Positions 33,620-44,930 of a stretch of DNA of 64,000 nucleotides are shown here, one piece after another. The stretch's first letter is position 1. Each line of letters begins with the position of its first letter. Source of the DNA: Isoetes taiwanensis (taxonomy: Eukaryota > Streptophyta > Lycopodiopsida > Isoetales > Isoetaceae); assembly GCA_021234155.1 (NCBI GenBank), contig JAJEKV010000087.1:2599242-2663241 (forward strand), written 5' to 3'. The position numbers and the translations under genes were made by a program. The notes beneath the pieces were generated by a model that made no database searches, was not told the origin of the DNA, and saw only the letters and a program-made list of their open reading frames with translations.

Positions 33620-36240
33620 ACCTTCACCTAAATATTAGTGGTGGAGATATTGTTTTGCATTGGGAACCTTCCAACAATTGGCCCCCCTTTTCCTCCTTCC
33701 TAAAAAAAAGAAAAACAACAATTGTCCCCAATTGTATTATCCTACTATCCTATTCTCTAGGGATCATGGGACCTTGTCCCACATGCCACTCCATGTGTAT
33801 AAATATTACTCTCCTCCGAAATTAGGGCAAGGAATCTCTCTCTTTTCCACCTTGCCCCTTGTCTGCCTTTTCTTTATTCATTCCTCTGTTTATCTCCTGT
33901 TTTTTTGTTCCACCTTCTAGAATGTCACCCTTCCGGGATACATGGCGCGTTCCTGGCCGTCCCTGCTCTATTCCTTAATCTGCCCATTATCGTTTCCTTG
34001 TCTATCTTCTATCAGCTAACTTCCTCTTTCTTTCTTACGTTAATCCCATGTTAATCCCATCTGTTATCAGTTGTCCCTAGACAATTTTCTTATACTATCG
34101 AATTTTCGAACACGTTCCATTTGTTATTGTATGTCCCTAGACTATTTCTTATGTTATTGAATTTCTAAACACGTCTTCACATGTATACTATGCAAGTACA
34201 ACAAGGCAATCCTCTAAATCTATAGAAACCTCACACGGGTGGACTTGGGTATGATACATCTTATATACCAGCCTGCCCAGAAATAGTTTTATAACAAAAG
34301 TCACCACCCACTGCCACAGTAATCCATTATATTACTCGGGAATTCTCACAACATTTATTGTTCTACCTATAATAGGTGTTGACCTTATCATTTTCCCATT
34401 ATCCTAGCCAATGAAACATGACAAGAAATATCCCATGAAAGATCCCCATAAATGCTCTCATAGTGGTTTAGGCGTCACAATTCTTGTAAACAACAACCTA
34501 CATATTGTTCACAATATCTCCACGTTTTACTTTAAGCTCTTTATCCAAAGCAATAAATTGAAAAGGGATGTTGGTGAAGATGCCACATTCATAGGCAAAT
34601 GCACAAAATGCTAGTGTTGCTTCAAAGGAAAGTTAGAATCCCTATCTTAGGTATCCATCTATCTATTAGTCATGGAAAGTTATGTCATGTTAATTTTAGT
34701 AACATGGCTAAACTATCTATGGCTAAATCTCCTATATTGATGCCAGAATATTTATGAACTAGGGCCACTAGTATAAAAATGCCCTCAAGCCTAAATTATT
34801 ATCTGCAAAAGATATAAAGGTTAAAAGCCCCCTTCGGAGTTGAACTAGGGTTGTACCAAATAGGCCAAAAGAAATTCACACACTTATCTGTACACACTCA
34901 ACGCATTCTTATCCATGCATGCAAGCATTTGCCACATAGTGTTTGCAACAAAGATACCTAAAAACCAAAACAAGCTAGTACAACAACAAAAACAATTGAG
35001 AAATCACATCAAGAGTGTCACGGTCAATGTTGAGAGGAATGTACTCAACATTCATAGAAACACTCAAACAAGGCTAAATACATCAACCGGATCACCATCT
35101 TTAGACAATGGCTTTGTCTCAATTTCATGTCTTGCTTCGACCTAAAACTCCTTCCATTTCTCCAACAGTTTCACACCCTCTCCAATACTATGTATAATTG
35201 CCACATCTTTGAAAGCTTAGTATAAAGAATTGAAGGCCAATCTCCAAGTTGCATGCATTCAGGAGAATAATTCATGTCATAGAAAAGTAGAAAAAAACCA
35301 ATTCCCCTACAAGATATTTTCATGTTATCGACATTTGATGCCCAAACATCTGCACCACATTCGTTACTGATATTAGTACCGATGCTTTATCGTTGATATA
35401 GACATCAGTTATCACAGGAATGGAAACATTGGCCTGTCGATAATCAACAAAACGTCTATTTTAGCTCACCATGTGCAAATGACCCATCTCTCTCCCTCCC
35501 TCCCCCCCCAATCTCTATCTCTATATCTAGCATTATTATAACAGGAGTTTTTTTTTTCTTTTTTCTTTTTTTTTATACGCTTTTTGGCATGGTTTTCATA
35601 TGATTTCATGGACGTATTGCACGAGGCATACTAATCAGTATATCTAGAGTGCACACTTGAATGGCATTTTATCTATGGTTTTGTAATGGTTTTGCCTTGC
35701 ATGTTTTTATTCCTTAAAAAATTAATTAATTTAATTTCATAAACGCGATGCAAGCAACGAGGCATTCAACTTCAGGGTTCGTGGACTGAAGGGAATTTAG
35801 GTTTTAATTTGTATTGTTAGGATGACCGTGATTTCCAATGGAGGATTCTGGTTAGGGTCATCAGATTGCAGATGTCGTGGATTTAAGGCATGAGCTTTAC
35901 CTTATTGAGTTATACAGGAGAGATACACGGTGTTGTTGGTAATTTACACTGAATTTAAACTTGGATAGCTTGGATATGACTAGCAACCAATTATATGCAG
36001 AAATCGACAGCCCGCATCAACATTTTATTAAGTTTCGTTCTTACAGAACCGGTGCTGCACAGGTCGGCCATTTTCCTTCCGGCTTATAGTCAGGCCACAT
36101 TTTCATTCAATCTGTTACGTTATTTTATCCATCGGCTGTTTTTTGCAAGTCACATGTCTGGCATATAACAATATAAGTATTTACAACATATTTACATAAC
36201 AATATATTGTTGATATGAATACCATCAGGTGCAGGATTCA
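33620..36240. other. Intergenic, no supported gene
   Basis: AT-rich with pyrimidine runs (35,480-35,580). No domain seen. Confidence 0.45.
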
Positions 36241-36245
36241 TATCT

Positions 36246-36407
36246 ATGGCTTCCACTTCCACGGTTTTTTTATTGCCATCGCTTGCCAATCTTCATATAT
36301 CAGGAGGCCAGATCGTTGGTTGGGGATTTGAGAAGTCTGCAATGACAGGGACATATTCAAGGGTCATTACTAGCTCTGGAGATTTTAATTTTGGGAACTC
36401 CGCAGAG
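36246..36407 (+). CDS. Possible exon upstream of the LTR insertion
   Basis: Reads ATSTVF-like start, then HISGGQIVGWGFEKSAMTG and TYSRVITSSGDFNFGNSAE, ending at a CAGAG|GTATGC splice donor near 36,407. It lies about 60 bp before the non-autonomous LTR element and points toward the methyltransferase gene at 40.8 kb, so it could be an upstream exon of that gene. I do not recognise the domain. Confidence 0.3.
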
Positions 36408-36464
36408 GTATGCATTTGTTTGCTTTTCCACTTTGAGCAATGAAAAATTATAGAAGATGCTTAC

Positions 36465-36469
36465 GGTTT
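36465..36469. repeat. Target-site duplication GGTTT
   Basis: GGTTT precedes the 5' LTR and is repeated at 40,127-40,131 after the 3' LTR. Confidence 0.85.
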
Positions 36470-37295
36470 TGATATGGAGTCAGTCCGTATTATAGCACGG
36501 GGGAGTGGTCCACGGCGCCAGGGTTATGGGGGCATGGCAAAAATGTGGCAAAGTATGGCAAACATTTGATGGCAAGGGATAACCATTGGAAATTGGAAGG
36601 GGAGATACACATCACTAGGGACCTTTATTATTTGGGTGATCACATTATAAGATGGGGTCAAAGGCCATCAACTATTTTACTCAAATGGGCCACGGTTTCT
36701 AAAGATAAGGGCCTTTTCCTTATAAAAGGGCGTTGACTAATATTAAGCTAAGGGAGCACCTTTTTGATAAATATTAAAAGAGGACGTTCAATTAAAGGAG
36801 GGGTCTATCTTAAGATCTTAAGATAACTTTATAAAGACGTGGGCCTTTATTTGGAAAAAAGGCAACGAAGGAAATAAAAGGAGTAGATCGAAGTTGTTAC
36901 GGAGGAGGAAGGCCACATGAAAGATCACTTATTGGTCATGAATAGTAACTTGTGGACAATGAGCAGGATTCATGGGTTTGCTATTAAGGAGAACCTTAAT
37001 TCCTTGTGTAGCAATTTCCTTTCTTGTGTGAAGGGCAAGTATGTAAAATTGAGGGAGGAGCCTTCTTATCTGATAAGTGGATTATCAGTCCTTGTTCAAG
37101 AGCTACGCGGAGTAGCTAGAGATTGTTTGCCATACCAGTTGTCATTGCACTGCCATAACCTTGTGGACCCGGTTGGGTGGTTAAGTGTGCTTAGCAACGT
37201 ATTTGTCTGTGACATATGTGATGTAACCGGATTATGATATACAATTAAGTTGTTGTTGAGTAGTTTCTGTTTCTTCATAAACATTGAATCGTATC
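36470..37295 (+). repeat. 5' LTR body (before hAT-type insertion)
   Basis: From about 36,525 on it is nearly identical to the 3' LTR over hundreds of bases (rare single differences). The first ~55 bases differ much more. It contains a 34-bp block near 37,045-37,078 that the 3' LTR lacks. Confidence 0.88.
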
Positions 37296-38107
37296 CAGGG
37301 TAAATTGTAAGGGTCCTAAATGTTTTTCTATTCAAATTAAGGTTGGCTAAACCTTTGAAAATAAAAGTTGATAAATTTTTATTCGGTGAAATTTGATAAT
37401 ATAAAACCCTTTAGTTATCTTCCCACTTGGCTAAAATGTAAAATTTATATGATATGAAATTCTTATATTGGCGAATTTTTCTTGGTTGGTGGCTAAAGTG
37501 CAACTATTTAACTTCAAATTCTGAGCACTCCTTATCACATGAATGACAACTGATTCAATATGCTTCCATTACAAAACGATAACAAAGATTCAAAGTACAA
37601 TTCATAAGGAGCAAATAATACCATTTGAGGGAACACACGTATTTAGTCAGGGTTAAATGCATCTATATGGCTACCTTGTTGCATAGAGCCCTTTAAGGTT
37701 AACAATTGCAAGAATAAAATACTATTACTTAGAGCTTAAAATGCTCACTACATAACATTCTTCATAATCTTTAACCTTAACAAGTTATAGATTCAAATTC
37801 AATATCCATCCAAGCATGATTGATATAGCTAATGACGATTCCTAAATTGAAGAGGTCCCTGAATGGATTCAACATGGCTATTTGAATTGATAAGGGTGCA
37901 TATATTTAGCTTCAAAGAAGGCGAATTAGTATGCCATGATGTAGCCAATCCTGGCTAAACTCTAGGTGTCCAATTTTTTTTCCCTTTTGGAATGGCTAAA
38001 TTATTTTTTTCTTCAAAAAATGATCTTTATTAAGTTTAGCCACAAAATTTGACTAAAGGTCTAAAAAAAAGCCATTTCGCGAATTTTAGCCACTCTTTAA
38101 TACCCTG
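37296..38107. mobile_element. hAT-type MITE, 812 bp, with 8-bp TSD
   Basis: Termini CAGGGTA..TACCCTG, flanked by a perfect 8-bp duplication ATCGTATC (37,288-37,295 and 38,108-38,115). CAGGG ends with an 8-bp duplication are diagnostic of hAT elements. No transposase ORF; GGCTAAA/TTTAGCC motifs recur in the subterminal regions. It is absent from the 3' LTR, so it inserted after the retroelement. Confidence 0.92.
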
Positions 38108-38116
38108 ATCGTATCG

Positions 38117-38128
38117 TGGTATCAGAGC
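38117..38128 (+). other. Primer-binding site (initiator tRNA-Met)
   Basis: TGGTATCAGAGC, exact plant consensus. The hAT-type insertion now separates it from almost all of the 5' LTR. Confidence 0.9.
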
Positions 38129-39236
38129 GGAAGTTTACGATTCTTTTGGGAATCTATGGGAATCTATGGGCTATGGAAACATCACTGGGATTTGAATTCC
38201 TACTTTTGATTTGAATCAAAGAAGATGGAATTAGTGGTGGTATTATACTTTAAGGCTGCGACACACCAAGAATCTTGCAAGTTTGTGGTACAAGTACAGA
38301 TGGGTAGAACTTCGTCAAAAAGTGTGTTGGGGCCAAGTATATGAGTGAACTAGCGAATCCTTGGTGAATCCTTGGAACGTGAAGTCCAAGTAAGGAGGAT
38401 TTGACGATTACTGCTGCAAATGAAGCTGGAGCATCAGTAGCAGAAAAAGCCAGGTGCTTTCGTGGAGAATGCTCGAAGCATATATGGGACCGACTTGTTG
38501 AGAACGAGTTCAGATTCTTGGGGAAATTCTTATGATCCTTTGGGGGATTATGGAATAAATAAAAAGCATCTTGCTTGGGATTGCAGAGTCAGATCGTGGT
38601 GATCTGAGAGGCTGATTGGCCGTGGGGTCATCTATATATATTTGACTTGGGAAGTCATCTATATTACTTGGGAAGTCATCTATATTAACACTTGATCTTA
38701 ATTGCAAGTTTGCTTAGTGTTAAGTGTTGGGAAGGAACTTTACGGACAAGCTGTCAAGGATATGGATGTTTAAAATTTGGATGCGGAATCTCAAATTATT
38801 TCCTATGGGACAGACTTATGGGTAAAGTTCGTAAGTTGATTTTCTTTATGCGGAATAGAGAATAAGATTTTTATTTCTTGTGTGTATCCATGGTGGATTG
38901 GTATCGTGGAGATACTGTATCGTGGAGATACAATCAAGTAATGCTAGGAGAATGCAGGAAGATAATAAAGCACCGTGGAGGTGCAAGGATATATCGTCTT
39001 TGTGGAAATGCAGCGGATATCCATAAGCGCTTTTAGAGTTTTGCAGGGATCTAAAAGAATGGGGACGTGGAGGTTCCAATGGGTATAAGGTACTGTGGAA
39101 GTACAATAACTTGTATAACCATTCTTGAGTTCGCAGGGTCTAGGAACTCCCAGGTGTACGTTGATGTGGAACAACCGCCTTGAGAAGGGATGGCCCACAT
39201 TAGGGCGAGCTTGGATGATCGCGGACGATCTCTTTT

Positions 39237-39250
39237 AAGAAGGGATGGAA
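39237..39250 (+). other. Polypurine tract
   Basis: AAGAAGGGATGGAA immediately before the TGATCACAGTC start of the 3' LTR. Confidence 0.75.
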
Positions 39251-40126
39251 TGATCACAGTCGGTCCAGTATCATATACGGGAGTGGTCAAAGGCCCGGGG
39301 TTATGGGGGCATGGCAAAAATGGGCAAAAGTATGGCAAACATTTGATGGCAAGGGATAACCATTGGAAATTGGAAGGGGAGATACACATCACTAGGGACC
39401 TTTATTATTTGGGTGATCACATTATAAGATGGGGTCAAAGGCCATCAACTATTTTACTCAAATGGGCCACGGTTTCTAAAGATAAGGGCCTTTTCCTTAT
39501 AAAAGGGCGTTGACTAATATTAAGCTAAGGGAGCACCTTTTTGATAAATATTAAAAGAGGACGTTCAATTAAAGGAGGGGTCTATCTTAAGATCTTAAGA
39601 TAACTTTATAAAGACGTGGGCCTTTATTTGGAAAAAAGGCAACGAAGGAAATAAAAGGAGTAGATCGAAGTTGTTACGGAGGAGGAAGGCGACATGAAAG
39701 ATCACTTATTGGTCATGAATAGTAACTTGTGGACAATGAGCAGGATTCATGGGTTTGCTATTAAGAATAGAATAGAATAGAATAGGTTTTTAGCGTCCAC
39801 GGAGACCAATTGGCCTATGGGACCCAAACAAAAAAGAGAGCAGCAAGCATCATAGAACCTTAATTTCTTGTGTAGCAATTTCCTTTCTTGTGTGAAGGGC
39901 AAGTATGTGGATTATCAGTCCTTGTTCAAGAGCTACGCGGAGTAGCTAGAGATTGTTTGCCATACCAGTTGTCATTGCACTGCCATAACCTTGTGGACCC
40001 GGTTGGGTGGTTAAGCGTGCTTAGCAACGTATTTGTCTGTGACATATGTGATGTAACCGGATTATGATATACAATTAAGTTGTTGTTGAGTAGTTTCTGT
40101 TTCTTCATAAACATTGAATCGTAACA
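39251..40126 (+). repeat. 3' LTR of the non-autonomous element
   Basis: 876 bp, ends GAATCGTAACA and then the GGTTT duplication. Contains the 88-bp insertion at 39,766-39,853. Confidence 0.88.
39766..39853. mobile_element. AATAG-tailed short insertion (SINE-like fragment) in the 3' LTR
   Basis: AATAGAATAGAATAGAATAGG, then TTTTTAGCGTCCACGGAGACCA, GGCCTATGGGACC and an A-rich end. The 5' LTR shows the empty site (GCTATTAAGGAGAACC). The unique part matches 30,320-30,360. Read on the minus strand it ends in (CTATT)n. Confidence 0.75.
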
Positions 40127-40138
40127 GGTTTGTAGGCG

Positions 40139-40505
40139 GCAGATGTAAGAATGCAGGGGCTTTCGAACTTTCTGCCATAGATATGTAATTTATTTGCCTT
40201 TTTACTTCAAGAAATGTAAAATTAGAGAAGGAGATGTACTTGAGGTTTATGGGCAATTCATATCAGATGCAAGAATGCAGGGGCAATTTATATTAGAATG
40301 TAGAGTCCATCACTAATTTTATCCAGCATGTGCCGCTGATCCAACATCATAATCAGACTTGTATATCTATGGCATGGTTTATGTTGAAATATCATGTTAA
40401 AATACAATCTAATAAGGAGGTTGACGCTATCCAGCACTACATGGGCTTTGGAACTTTCTGCCATAGGTATGTAATTTATTTGCCTTTTCACTTCAAGAAA
40501 TGAAA
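40139..40505. repeat. Direct repeat of ~75 bp, 300 bp apart
   Basis: GAACTTTCTGCCATAG(A/G)TATGT, then AATTTATTTGCCTTTT(T/C)ACTTCAAGAAATG, at about 40,168 and 40,452. It lies in the presumed intron upstream of the methyltransferase exon. Confidence 0.7.
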
Positions 40506-40796
40506 AAATGCATTTTCCTTGGCATTTTGCATGTAGATTTCTCACATTGTATTCATCAATATCACAGGCTTTTCTTTTCTATCCTCATCACATTTATCCT
40601 TTTATCAATATTCCAGGGTTTCCTTTGTTATCTATTGTCACCCTCACAATGACTTTAATTTTTTGGTCTACTTGCTTATTATAAATTTTATCATAGAAAT
40701 TCCTATTTAAACATATCTATGTCATCATTACGATTTGGCCCCAAATTTTTCTTTAATACAATAACACATATAACACATATAAAAAGAAATTTGCAG

Positions 40797-41342
40797 AAAA
40801 GGAGACTGTACCATATATACAGTACCACACCCTTCGGCGTCACTACAGATGAGCTTGGTACAATTAACAATAACCACCTTTGCTTATTAGTGTATTCTAG
40901 AGCAGGGCTGAAAACACCAAGGATCTCTAAGAATGTCTTCAGCAGTGCAGACCTTAATCAGCATGCATCGACAATTGTGCATTACTTGCCAGGTAAAGAG
41001 AAGTTATTTATGTCTAAGAAAAGAAATGACAGGCACAACCTTGAGAAATCAGTCCGTTTCATGGAGTTCATTGTATCTAGCTTTTCCCCGACAAATTCAT
41101 TGGTGTTGGATCTAATGCCGGGTGTTGGTTCACTTATGGAGGCATGTGCAATTCGTGGTAGACATTATTATGGCCTGGAGCAAGACCGAGACATGTATGA
41201 AGATGTTAAGTACAATCGGCTGTCTTACAAACACGCAAACATTGATGATAGAATTGTTAAAGAACATGCCATTGAAGACATTTCTACAAACGTTGATGAG
41301 GGGACATTATGGCCGAGGATGTGGATGAACCAGATGACTAGT
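40797..41342 (+). CDS. DNA methyltransferase-like exon (SAM-binding half), plus-strand gene
   Basis: A TTTGCAG acceptor precedes 40,797 and the frame is open to 41,342, ending at TTG|GTATTTG. It reads KRRLYHIYSTTPFGV, then HLCLLVYSRAGLKTPRI, then a NLEKSVRFMEFIVSSFSP helix, and a Rossmann motif I: SLVLDLMPGVGSLMEACAIR followed by GRHYYGLEQDRDMYEDVKYN. Helix plus LD-x-(M/F)-x-G-x-G-S and the acidic E after beta-2 are typical of N4/N6 amino-methyltransferases of beta order, where motif I follows the catalytic motif. The catalytic DPPY-type exon is not visible in the window, so it is either upstream beyond the LTR element or lost. No stop or frameshift occurs in this exon. Confidence 0.68.
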
Positions 41343-41380
41343 TGGTATTTGATTTTGAACTATTTTATGTGCTTTCATTC

Positions 41381-41395
41381 TTTTTGCAGATATTT
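41381..41395. repeat. LINE target-site duplication (left copy)
   Basis: TTTTTGCAGATATTT at 41,381-41,395 and at 53,488-53,502. The left copy runs into poly-T, the LINE poly(A) tail read on the plus strand. Confidence 0.8.
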
Positions 41396-41885
41396 TTTTT
41401 TTTTTTTTATTGAAGGCGACTATTTATATTAGGTATAAGTTGAGTGTACAAAAAAAACTTTTTTCAAGGGAAGTGTAACCCTATAACATTTTAATACTTT
41501 TTTAGAAAAAGCGGTATCTGAGAGACAGAGTCATTTTGGACAGTTCTAAGAAAAAGCTTAGTGAAATCCTTGAAGGTGCTGGTTTGTCCTCTTCCTTGCT
41601 TTCCCCTTCACTATCGGATGAAATGTGCAAGAGGGTGCATTTACAAATGCCTTGGCCATGTTGAATCTCCCTTTGGCGTCTTTGGCCTCGCATATCAAAT
41701 CTCTTCGGATGTTGTAGTTTTGGTCAAAGAAGACAACCACATACGCGCATAAAGGCGCCGAGATGTGCGAGATGTATCGGTGGGGCGAAGAATGCGATCC
41801 ATTCCTTCTCTGCTTTCGGCCTTATTCCTTTTCCATTCTAGCCTCCTAGTCATCGAAGGAGCGGGTTTTCGCGGCAATAAACAAA

Positions 41886-42192
41886 TCATACATTAATACT
41901 CAGGATCCAATTAATGTCATACATTACCTGTTTTATGATCCCTTCCGGGGGGATAATTTCAAAATCAAATATGAAAGTGTTTCTCCCTTTCCAAATTCTC
42001 CACAACAGAATATAAGTTCTCCAGTCTGTTGGATTGTTAGGCATGAAGAATTCTTTGTGATTCATGGAGACAAGATTTTGGCCAAAAATCTCAGAGGCCA
42101 GTTCCAGCACCCATTCAGACCAAAGGCAGGACCTGAATAGATGATTCTCATCCTCCTTATAGGCTAGACATCTGTCACAAATATCAGAATTA
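41886..42192 (-). pseudogene. LINE ORF2: second half of zf-RVT
   Basis: SDICDRCLAYKEDENHLFRSC gives the Cys-x2-Cys..His..Cys zinc motif, then TDWRTYILLWRIWKGRNTFI, the usual end of the domain. Removing the TIR element and one TTA joins this in frame with the part ending at 47,719. Confidence 0.88.
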
Positions 42193-42681
42193 GGGTCTAT
42201 TCAGACCCGTGGTTAAGTTAAGTTAAGTTAAAAAAATTAACTAGCTAGTTTAACTTAACTATAATAATTGTATTCGCACCCAAAAGGGTTAACTTTCTAT
42301 TAAAATACTAAACTTAACTAGGACAAGCAAAATATCTTCACACCCACCATAGTTAAGTTAATAATTTTAACCTAACTAAACAACATGGGTTGTTGTTCAG
42401 ACATTGTCCTATTAGGTTAGTAGTAACCGAAATGCCTTCACACACGCCATTAGTTAAGTTACAACTTTAACTTAACTAGAACGCCTTCAAACCATTCTAG
42501 TTAAGTTTATTATTTTAAACTTAACCAATTGCCCTCACACATGTTCTAGTTAAGTTATCTACTTATTTCAAAGATTTTGCTTTATTTACCTACCTTTAGA
42601 TATAAAATTACAAATAGTATAAAGTCTATATGCCAAACAAAATACACCATACTACGGTTTGAAGCATACTAAAGAAATATA

Positions 42682-43737
42682 GGGCCATTTCCCACTCGCC
42701 ATTAAGTTAAGTTAATTTAACCGGTTGGTTATCTTTTAACTTAACCGAAAAGAGATTATGCTTTCCCATTAAGGTCGTTAAGTTAAGACTAACTTAACGG
42801 ATTATGAAGATATACATTCCCACTAGACTTGTTAGGGATCACTTAGGTTAAATTCAAAAAATCAACTTAACCTAACATTTACGATGAGTTGATGTTTCAC
42901 ACTAGTAGTTAAGAGGCTTTGTTAGGTTAGAGATAACTAAGTCCATTTCCCACTTTAGTTAAGAGATGCCATTAAGTTAAAGATATCTAAAGTATTTCTT
43001 AGTTGTTGAAACCAACAATCCATGAAGAGATACAAGGTTTATTTTCGATCTCTTCTCTTTCTATATTTTTGATATTCTTTATCTGTCTCTATTTTTTCTC
43101 TCTCTGTATTTCTCTCTTTTTTAACCTTAATTTGGATGTCTCATTATTTTTAGTGGGTGTCACATTTTTCTTGGCATTGGAAAAACCGTAAGTACACGCT
43201 CCCTGAAAATAATCTAAGAAATGTTTCTACTATCGAAAAAAGAACTTCAAATTCTAGTCATTAGATGTTCAAATATGCCCAAAATATGCTCTAAGGTGCG
43301 AAAACTACCCTAGATTCAATTCGATTGTAATGAATTGTCCCTTGAGCGGAGGAAATCCAAAAAGCTTTTGATCCTCAAGCTACTCTAGCTGTTCAACGAG
43401 ATGAAATAAGCCATTTTCATATAAAAAATAATAATAATAACCTAACTAGATTGTTACCCCTTTCTCACTTAACAGTTCGGTTAAGTTAGTTCTTAACCGA
43501 GTTAAGTGTACCTTTCCTGGGTCACTTAACTTCTAGTTTAAAATAAGGGGTCCAGTTAAAGTTTTAACTTAACTTAACTTAACTATTATCAGTATGAAAG
43601 TGACCTGGTTAAGTTAACCATAGTTAAAATTTAACCAAGTCCTAACCTAACTGGTAGTAACTTAAGTGCTAGTGTGAAAGCAAGTTTCCGTTATTTACCC
43701 TATTTAACCTAACCTAACTGCCAGTGGGAATTGACCC
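42682..43737. mobile_element. Related MITE nested in the left arm, 1.06 kb, TSD ATA
   Basis: GGGCCATTTCCCACTCGCCA at the left and, read on the minus strand, GGGTCAATTCCCACTGGCAG at the right, both followed by TTA(A/G)GTTA(A/G)GTTAA. Flanked by ATA on both sides. It shares end architecture with its host element but is a distinct subfamily. Confidence 0.75.
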
Positions 43738-43857
43738 ATAGATATCTTTCTATGGCATAAAGTTATGATCATATGAGTTAGCATACAATTACAATGAGTT
43801 CGTATGAATTCAGTTGCAATTGATAACCTGCAACAGCTCATACATTCAGTTGCAAAA

Positions 43858-44142
43858 ATGGCTGGGGGCAAATCCTTTGAATGGTGCTTGGAAGGGCATA
43901 AAAGGTCCGTTTCTATGGGTAAGCTTTATTTGAAACTATATGGGAAAGTTTAACTATTTCTATGCAACTCCTCCTCCCATTGCAGCTTTGAAATACATGC
44001 TCTAGAAGACAAGTGGCCGCTGCTATTTTCATCTTGGTTAAACCAGCTGAATTCAGTTCTTCATATTGCTGTGTTGGTAGCATGTGATAAATGGAGGACT
44101 ACATCTCGTTACCTGCAAGCATCTTATCAAGCAGACCTATGG
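43858..44142 (+). pseudogene. Captured plus-strand exons, unknown gene
   Basis: ATG at 43,858 reads MAGGKSFEWCLEGHKR; after an intron-like gap ending at TTGCAG (about 43,985) the frame reads SFEIHALEDKWPLLFSSWLN, then VLHIAVLVACDKWRTTSRYL, to about 44,142 (CTATG|GTAAGA donor). The protein-like composition and splice signals suggest a fragment of a host gene taken up by the TIR element. Family not recognised. Confidence 0.45.
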
Positions 44143-44930
44143 TAAGAATGTCCAAAAAGTAATGATCCACAATCAACGTTCCAGAAGGAAAAAAGAGAGG
44201 CAGTTAGCCAAGCATAGGAGTGATAACTCCAGCAAATGTAGCTCCAGAAAAGGCCACTCAGGGGCATTTGGCTCCAAAAAGCTTTGGACATCTCTTCATT
44301 GGCAGACTTCGCAGCTTCTTGTAAATCTTGAAACGTTGCATTTCCATAGATGATGATTTTCCCAATTAAGGCTGGGTTTCTGCTAGACTGCTCTTTCCAG
44401 AACTGTGGATGAAACATTGTAGAAGTGAATGCTTCCTTATACAAGCATGCTTGTTTCTGTATTCCTTGATTGGTGAACTATAGATGTAAAAGATGCTCTC
44501 CTTGCTCCAGTGCCAAATAGATGGCATTGCCTCATGCTTGCATCTGCTTGATAGAAAGGGTGTTCTGAACAACTTCATACGATAGTTTAGAAAATTGCAA
44601 AACGAGTGTAAGTGATCAGATATTTTTTGAGATTACATATCAAATTTAAGTTCCAAATTCAAACCTCTAAAACGCACTTCAACAAAATGATGCAATACTA
44701 TGTAATGAATAATTTACAAGCTTGGTGAATATTTTATGCAATAAATTGACTCTATTATACAATTACAAAATCCCTTTCCTTAACTTCTGATTTTTGTGTC
44801 AGACAGTATTGTTGTGATTGGTCATGTGTTCCAATTGCTGGCGCTGGAACAGCCTTGCCTCAATTGGCATTCTTTAGCTTGGGTAGAGAAGTGTAACCGA
44901 GCCTCAAAAAAATGCTTTTTATGTGACTTT

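Larger units (their letters stand above)
36470..40126 (+). mobile_element. Non-autonomous LTR retrotransposon (LARD/TRIM-like)
   Basis: 5' LTR 36,470-38,116 (inflated by a hAT-type insertion) and 3' LTR 39,251-40,126, both starting TGAT; the 3' copy ends ACA. PBS TGGTATCAGAGC at 38,117-38,128 and PPT AAGAAGGGATGGAA at 39,237-39,250. The 1.1-kb interior encodes no gag or pol and contains short direct repeats (CTTGGGAAGTCATCTATATT twice near 38,650; ATCGTGGAGATACTGT-like twice near 38,905). It must be mobilised by proteins of another element. It sits between the possible exon at 36.2 kb and the methyltransferase exon at 40.8 kb. Confidence 0.9.

Noticed and set aside
36545-37237. Repeated plus-strand ORFs shared with 39,190-39,513
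   Set aside because: They are the LTR of the small retroelement; the duplication is the LTR pair, not a gene family.
41505-41660. Plus-strand frame (KKRYLRDRVILDSSKKKLSEIL) as a further methyltransferase exon
   Set aside because: It lies inside the LINE, downstream of its poly-T tail and within the target duplication, so it is LINE 3' sequence read backwards.
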